DNA of 64,000 nucleotides from Filobasidium wieringae (lineage: Eukaryota > Basidiomycota > Tremellomycetes > Filobasidiales > Filobasidiaceae), in assembly GCA_001600055.1 (NCBI GenBank), contig BCIV01000017.1, positions 186,001 to 250,000 on the forward strand, given 5' to 3'. A program made the translations under genes and the position numbers. The notes under the pieces are model-generated. The model searched no databases and was not told where the DNA came from. It was given only the letters and a program-made list of their open reading frames with translations. Positions 57,690 through 64,000 of the stretch are shown here, piece after piece (the first letter of the stretch is position 1; the number at the start of each line of letters is the position of its first letter).

Positions 57690-59334
57690 CTAAGCAAATT
57701 CAGAGAACTTGGACTTGTCCTCTACAGAGGCGACCCTGGCCTTGATAGCCTCCTTGGCGGCCTGACCCTTTCCGGCCTTCTCCACCTCCTCCTTCAATCC
57801 CTTGACCTGCTCGGGGTCCAAAACCTCTACGAGCGCGTCAATCTCGGCCAACTGTTTCTCAATGACTTGAGCAGAGGGAGAAGTCCCCTCAGCCTGGAAG
57901 TAGTTGCTCTCGGAGACGACGGTCGTGATTGCCTTTTTCCACTTCTTCAAGTTCTTCTTAGCGGCCTCCTTGGCCTTCTTCGCAGCCTCCCTAGTGACCT
58001 TGTCCTCGGCCTCCTTGGCCTTGTGCTCTTCCTGCTGCTTCTTCAAGTCCTCGAGCTTGGCAGCCTCCGCAGCCTTCTTCTGCTGAAGAGTCATGGGCTT
58101 TCCAGGAGCAGGGGCACCAGGCTTACCGGAAGCCTTCTTCTTCGCTTCCCTCGCTGCCTTTTCTTCCTGCCTAAACCTCTTGATACGAGGGTCAGAAGCG
58201 AGGATCATATCGACCATCTCTCTCAACCTAGTGTTATCCTCCTTCTTGGCGCGGGCACGCTCGGCCTTGTTCTTCTTTTCCTGGTAACGCTTCTCATCAC
58301 GAGAATCGCTTCCCTCAGTGACCTCCTTGTCCCACATCTCAAAGGACCTCCAACTGTCAAAGTTGTACCAAAAGTCGTAGAATTTCTCGACGTCTTCCTT
58401 CTTAGCGTCCATCTCTCCCAAACCGGGTACGGGCTGGGTCTTGGAGAATCGGGCCTCACGGGCAAAGACGGGTGCATAGGTTTGGACTGTAATTGACCAA
58501 AGTTGCATAGTTAGCATTATTCCTATCCTCTCTATCGACCTCGTTTGAAAACCTACCAAACTCCTCAGCCTTGACGTCCTTGGGGTTAGGGACGTAGTCC
58601 TCAATAGTAGGATCGATAGAATCGAACTGTTTCCTGGTCTCGGGGTTGGTAAGGACCTCGAAGGCCTTGGCGATACACTTGAAGAAGGAATCATCGTTTG
58701 ATCCACCGGTGGAAGTACCGGCCTTCTTATCGGGGTGGTGACGGAGGACTTTTCGTCGGTCTGCAAAGTAGAATCCTGTAAGAAACGAAGATAAGGGTTC
58801 AGGAGTCGTACAAGAAACCTACGAGCTACTCGAATGTGATCCTCGGTAGCCAAGTAACGGAGGTTACCAAGACCCAAAACAGCGTAGTGATCTTGTTTCT
58901 ACCGTGCCAAACGATTAATACTGTCCTCTCACGCACATTTGTGGCACAAAACTCACCTTCCATTCCTTAGGATCGTAGGCTAGAGTGGCCCTGTCCTCCT
59001 GCTCCTCACCCAATCCAGGGTAAAGCTCCTCTCCCTGCTCGATAGCCTTGGCCTTAAGGAGCTCATGGTGAAGCTCGGCCTGGATCTTGTCGTCCTCCTC
59101 GAAGGAGAGCTTCTGGATCTGACGACGGGCATGTCCGATGAAAGAGGGTCCAGCGGGGTAGACTTCGTACTTGGTCTCAGGGGCTATGAAAGTTTGATTT
59201 TGGTAAACGGCAGGACAAGGGAAATGAGATCAACGACATTTACCGGAGACCTGAGCAGAGCCAGAGGTAGCCTTCCAACCAGCAGGAGCGGGTCCAGCAA
59301 CGAAAGGGAGCTTGACGATAGTAGGAGCCATCAT
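57690..59334 (-). CDS. ZUO1: Zuotin, J-protein of the ribosome-associated complex
   Basis: Ribosome-bound Hsp40 that pairs with Ssz1 and activates Ssb at the exit tunnel. The start is (M)MAPTIVKLPFVAGPAPAGW; two adjacent ATGs at 59334 and 59331. The N-region has IGHARRQIQKLSFEEDDKIQ. The J-domain is QDHYAVLGLGNLRYLATEDH followed by VLRHHPDKKAG, with an intact HPD, then FFKCIAKAFEVLTNPETRKQ. The zuotin homology domain has DKKEDVEKFYDFWYNFDSW-like sequence with the EDVEKFYDFWYNFDSWRSFE signature. A very charged Lys/Glu/Ala region (57900-58300) fits the rRNA-binding helix. The C-terminal four-helix bundle ends SVEDKSKFSEFA. Confidence 0.96.
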
Positions 59335-59585
59335 AGGTTATGTTTCCTGTTTTGTTTGAGGAATAACAAAGAATAGGAAAAAGGTAAGAAGGAAGATTCG
59401 AAGTCGTGAGATGTTGGGACCCAGAAATGATTTTTCCGACTGAAAGTCGGGAAGTCTCAGGTTGATCAGGTGAATCGTAATAACCGGGATATCCAGAGCG
59501 TGCACAAGTTGAGAGCTCATAGATCCAGATTCACTGTAATACCATCAATCCTCACTCTAGCCAGCTCAATTGCGGGTGCACCACA

Positions 59586-60817
59586 ATGTCAGGCGATTCA
59601 AGTCGTATAGACTTGATAAGGGACGCCGTGACATTCCTCCGAGACCCTAAAGCGAGTACCTCTTACTCATGTCTTCCCGCTCATTCCCGCTAACCACCCG
59701 TTCATTCTCAGGTTCTCTCCTCACCTTTAACGCAGAGAATATCTTTCCTCGAGTCGAAAGGATTATCATCGTCGGAAATCGAACGAGCTTTACACCTAGC
59801 TTCTGCTCCTGAATCCTTTGATGCACAGGGGGAACAGACGACACAGGATGAGCGAACGGGAGCAGCGGGATCTGGGGATGAGACCAGTTCTGGAGGACAG
59901 GTTAAGAGGTCTCAAGGGTTTGATTACAATTCGAGCGGAAACTATGGAAATCGATCATATGGATACGGATATGGGCAACAGCAGATGGCTCGACCTGAGC
60001 TACCTAAGAGGGATTGGAGGGATTACTTTGTACGTCCGCATAGCCTTTTTCAGATTGACAACCGCCGAACTCTGACATGCCTTGGTATCAATGCTCGTTC
60101 AGATCATGGCAGTCGTTTCCGGAGGATTCATGTACGGTCTCCTAACCCTGTCTAAAAAATACCTCCTCCCCCACTTGCGCCCACCCACTCAATCAACCTT
60201 CCTCTCCACCTCTCAATCCCTTGCGGATCAGAACGAACAGCTCGAAGAGCTTCTCTCTCAATTATCGGAGCAGACGAAAGGGCTGGAAGAACGGGTGGAG
60301 AAGGAACGAGAAGATGTTGAGAAAGTTATCGAGGAGGTCAAGGAGATGGTTGAGCGGGTTGGGGGGGAGGAGACTAGGTGGAGGGACGAGATGAGGGCGA
60401 TAAGGGAGGAGGTGGAGGAGCTGAAAGGGATGGTTCCAAAGGTTCGTCTTGATCTGTTCTATCAAATCTACATACCATTTCTAACCAATTTCAAAATTCG
60501 ATCAAAATCAACAGTTAATAGAGAAACACGCTCAAGCTCAGTCATCTTCCCTCCTCGACCTCCAATCCGACCTTAAATCTCTCCGCACTCTACTTCAATC
60601 GCGTCGACCCCTCACTCCCTCTTCTACTTCCAACAACAACGGCAGCACAGTATCAGAATCCGCAAACGCTTTGCTAGCACCCAGACCTTCAGGGACGGGC
60701 GCAGGGTTGTTAGCGGGAAAACCAGGGATTCCGAGTTGGCAATTAGAAGCTTCTTCGAGTGAAGCGGGAACGGGGGAAGACAAGGGAAAGGAGAAGGAGA
60801 AACCAGAAGGCCTTTGA
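59586..60817 (+). CDS. PEX14: Peroxin Pex14, docking factor of the peroxisomal import pore
   Basis: Peroxisomal membrane protein that docks Pex5/Pex7 cargo receptors. The start MSGDSSRIDLIRDAVTFLRD, then SKVEFLSSKGLSSSEIERAL across a short intron, is the conserved N-terminal Pex5/Pex19-binding domain. A Gly/Tyr/Gln-rich linker (NYGNRSYGYGYGQQQMARPE) leads to RDWRDYF and the hydrophobic segment IMAVVSGGFMYGLLTLSKKY. A long coiled coil follows (DQNEQLEELLSQLSEQTKGL and on). The C-terminus is disordered, rich in Ser/Gly, ending EKPEGL at 60817. Layout and length match fungal Pex14. Divergent from ZUO1, sharing about 250 bp. Confidence 0.93.
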
Positions 60818-60933
60818 CGAGATGGGTGAAGTAGATGGGTCAAGAATGGATGACAAGGTTGGATTGTTGTACGGATTAGTAACGAGGTCTGAGAGGGTAT
60901 CGTTTAATGCAATATACCATGGTCATGTCGAGT

Positions 60934-63900
60934 TCAAGCCTGCAACCGCATGCCTAACAGTATAGCCAGAATAGCCACCAGCAGAGTCACAGCGTATTTG
61001 ATCAGAATTTCCGATTGCTGCCACCAGACCGGTTCAGGTTTGATCCGCATCGAGAACTCATGCACGAAACCTTCCTGCTGATTGTCATGTGTCCAGATGA
61101 GCACTTGTCTCGTTTCTTGTAGCTTCCAAGAGCCGTCCGAGGTCTTGATGGTCAAAGGGTGTTTGGTTTTACCTTTCCAGGCCTGTAAGAAGCGCGGTGG
61201 AAGGAAGATCTCCGTTTCCGTAGACTTGATGGCAGGATGGTTGGTCAGAGGAGGAGCTTCACTTCTAGCATTATGTTGAGAGGTATGAACGGGATTGGCG
61301 AAACGGAACCGGAAGACCGTAGTTTGTGGGTCATATTCGATCGATAGAGGAATCCCTGCCGTTCGAAGTGGATATGGTCGCTGACGAGGCAAGCTTCAGC
61401 TCCCTGGTATATTCGAGATGACACACGACCAGCATCATCACTCACGACTATCTCATCTAACATTCTTGCGCCCAAGTCGAGATCGTCATCATCACATGTC
61501 TTGGCCTGCGCGCCCTTCTCGGGAAGATCCGACTCTAAAAACCGCGCCCACAAGAGCTCTTGCCGTTTGTCTTCGGAAAACCAGGAGAAATTTTCGAAAT
61601 TCCACTCGTCTCCGTTTTCATCCGTGTTTCGGGGATTGTAGGTCCAGAGACTATGATGAAGCTTCACATAAGCTATCTTCGCTTCCAGCATAGATAATAA
61701 CGCGAGACTAACTTCACGCCAATCATGTGCTTCTCTACAGCTGCAAGAATCGAATCGACCATACGAGATTGCCAGCAAAAGTCGCCATCCTTGAATGCAG
61801 CTTTGTTACTACAGGTTGAAAATCCAGATGAGTAAATCTTTTCAGCAAACATCATCTCGTGACTCACTTGATGTCCATTGGCACTCCCGTTTCACCTATC
61901 ACGATCGGTACTTCTCCAAGCTTGACTCGCGCAGCGTTCACGATGTTACCGATCTGCACGGAGTAATTGTCTCTAGCGGCCTTTCTACCAAAGTATATGG
62001 CCTTGCCGATGAACATGCCCTGAAAGTAGATTTTTGAGCTCGAGAAAAAATATGCAAGATCGGCTTTGTAACATACCCTTGATAAGCCTTGAACATTGAC
62101 TGTCATGAACCCAAAGCTTTTGTTGAACAGGGCGTTCAGGTCGTACCAGTGCGGCGAGAAAACCAATCTTTCTTGAGGTCTAACATCCTTCGGCCATTCC
62201 GGGCAGAACTGTTAAGCGACAACCACTGATCAGTTGAGTCCTTCCTCTTTTGGATGGGTGTGAGTAGATGTGCACTTCGTTGGGTACGCCTTCAACGTGT
62301 ACCATTCCCTTCCCTCCCGTCCCTTGGCTGATGAGCTCCTCCCATCTCTTCACAAAAGGCCAATAGAAGTCGTCATAAAAGTTTACATCCTTTCCTTGGC
62401 CATCTTTAGTAAAGTAACCTTCTTTCAAGACGACTGGTTTGTTTGTGTGATCGTCGTACCCCCAAACTCCGTGCTGAGCCCATAAGCAATTCTGCTCCTT
62501 TTTCTTCTCTGCGACCCCTTCTTGAGTCTCCCAAACTGTAATCCCTTGAGTATTTAAAGTCTTGAATCCTGTTATCTTAGAAGGAAAAGGCCAACTCCGC
62601 TCATAATGAGGGACTTCTTGAGCGTAACCGGCACCCAGGGCGAAAGACTGAAGCGGTGATGGATAGTCTCCGAGGTGAAGATCGGTGTCGTAATTCTGCT
62701 CGTACGAGACGGAGTCAGTAATATGTTTCAGCCTAGACATGATGCTACTCACAAATCCATAGAGGCTTTGCATCCCAATATAGCCCGGATGAGGTTCGTT
62801 AATTATCTACTTGACCTGGTTTTAGCCCTTCTCGTCAGATAGCCGTATGGCTAACAAACGTACCTCATACCCTAGCACTCCTGGTATACCCTCTAACGCT
62901 TCCATGAGTTTCTCAAACATCCCCAAATACCTTTCTTGCAAGAAGGCCTGGATGTTTTTGGGTCGATTCTGATCGGTAGGGTCTTCCACCATGAGATTAG
63001 GAGCAAAAGTTTTCCCGGCCCAGAATAAAGTGCTTTAAGAACAGGTTATTACCATCAGCAACGAAGGGGGGAATAATAACCCCTTCGAGCTCACTTCATC
63101 GTAGCACATGCCAACTTCTGGTACCCTGTGGGCCAGAGCCCTCGTTCGCCCTTCACACTCTCATCGATGCTATGCTCCCATTCTAGCTCTCCGTCTAAAC
63201 CGTTCTTCATAGTATTTGTTTTACTTCGATATCGAGTCGAAGATGACACCCCGTGTAGCCATGCCGACGAAGTCTCACCCAGAATGGAAGGCGATAGTGA
63301 GATATTGGCGTATGAGAGGGTCCAGGCTGGTGCTCCCGACTTGATCGCAAGACGCGTTGAAACTTAGCTCATCAGAGGTTTCGAGTTCGAACATCAACTC
63401 ACTCCACCACTTATTCGAGACCAGATATCTTGATGAAGAGCCTATAGAGACTCGAATCAGTATACCGCAAGTTATGTTGTGCGACATATTCAAAGACCTT
63501 TTATCAACTTACGACATAGCATACCAACCCGTACTCAGTCATACTTTCCAATAGCCTTCTAAGATATGTTAAGTAATCCTCATCGTACTGTCCTCTGTAG
63601 TCGAGCGACTAATCAATCGCGACTCTTCAGCAGCAGAATCGATTAGACTGACGGTCCGGCATGCTCAATCGCTTCCCATGTCACGGTTATTCTCACTGAA
63701 TATCATATTTTCCATCAGTCCATGATTAGATATTCAAGACGACATACTTGCAGTAATGTAAACCCCATCTCTTCAATCTCCTCCAGTGTATTGGTGCTTC
63801 GGAAAGCGGGAACGGACGATTTACATAGGACGCCAGATGAGGGTTCTCTATGTCGACATTTGGGTCTGAGCTAGGTCTGATATGATGAGAGACAAGTCAG

Positions 63901-64000
63901 CGGATCAGACAATTTTCGAATATCCCATCTACATCAAATATCATCGATACTTACACTTTGCTACACCCAGAGACATTTGCACCTCGCATCTGAACCACCC
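60934..64000 (-). CDS. GH5 (subfamily 12-like) steryl-glucosidase / glucosylceramidase, EGCrP2/Egh1-like; 5' end outside window
   Basis: Family known in Cryptococcus to hydrolyse ergosteryl-beta-glucoside (EGCrP2/Egh1) or glucosylceramide (EGCrP1). Near the right edge the exon reads VVQMRGANVSGCSK, then NRPFPLSEAPIHWRRLKRWG and ITVTWEAIEHAGP joined to GQYDEDYLTYLRRLLESMTE. The acid/base Glu is in GVLGYEIINEPHPGYIG, the nucleophile Glu in EVPIVIGETGVPMDI. Further on are KLWTYNPRNTDENGDEWNFE and WFSEDKRQELLWARFLES. The C-terminal beta domain ends in one hydrophobic helix, ILIKYAVTLLVAILAILLGM, and RLQA. The initiator exon is beyond position 64000. Both catalytic residues are intact. I lean to the EGCrP2 type because of the INEPHPGYIG motif, with moderate certainty. 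Confidence 0.9.

Noticed and set aside
57657..58496. Plus-strand Leu-rich frame of 279 codons opposite ZUO1
   Set aside because: The Leu/Ser-rich look is the complement of the Lys/Glu-rich zuotin sequence.

Overview
The window is eukaryotic nuclear DNA from a basidiomycete fungus, most likely a tremellomycete (Cryptococcus/Kwoniella-type). Almost every gene is broken by several introns of about 45-80 nt with GTRNGT donors and YAG acceptors. Genes are packed on both strands, the coding base composition is near neutral, and the gene set is fungal: a Zn2Cys6 regulator, a GT32 enzyme, a Sur7/PalI protein, an ArAE-type transporter, SPT7 and a GH5 glucosidase resembling the cryptococcal EGCrP2/Egh1 type. 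This assignment is inferred from gene content; no rRNA or other marker is present.

Layout, left to right. CTF18 (clamp-loader subunit, runs off the left edge), a Ras/RasB-type GTPase, a hidden five-exon gene of unknown function, an FEN1/XPG-family nuclease, glutathione-dependent formaldehyde dehydrogenase (SFA1) and an uncharacterised, possibly mitochondrial protein fill the first 13 kb. Then come MEX67 (mRNA export), a monocarboxylate-type MFS permease, a Zn2Cys6 transcription factor, a GT32 glycosyltransferase, FUN14 and the kinetochore scaffold SPC105 (13-32 kb). From 32 to 40 kb there is a Sur7/PalI-family membrane protein, an unusual locus with repeated SUMO-like segments, a tRNA-Glu with an intron, SAGA subunit SPT7 and a small single-pass membrane protein. 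From 41 to 54 kb there is a second zinc formaldehyde-dehydrogenase-like enzyme, a low-complexity coiled-coil protein, a secreted expansin-like (DPBB) protein and a large ArAE/FUSC transporter. The right end holds a tiny hydrophilic protein, a tRNA-His with an intron, HPM1, ZUO1, PEX14 and a GH5 steryl/ceramide glucosidase that runs off the right edge.

These are independent housekeeping and accessory genes, not one pathway or cluster. Loose functional links are two formaldehyde-oxidising dehydrogenases, genome maintenance and chromosome segregation (CTF18, FEN-like, SPC105), ribosome-associated factors (ZUO1, HPM1), and organelle biology (FUN14, PEX14).

The most unusual region is 33.6-35.1 kb. 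It carries at least two SUMO-like halves plus a third fragment, with reading-frame interruptions that may be very short introns, an in-frame TGA, or decay. It ends next to a tRNA-Glu gene. Exon joins given here were read by eye and should be treated as models.
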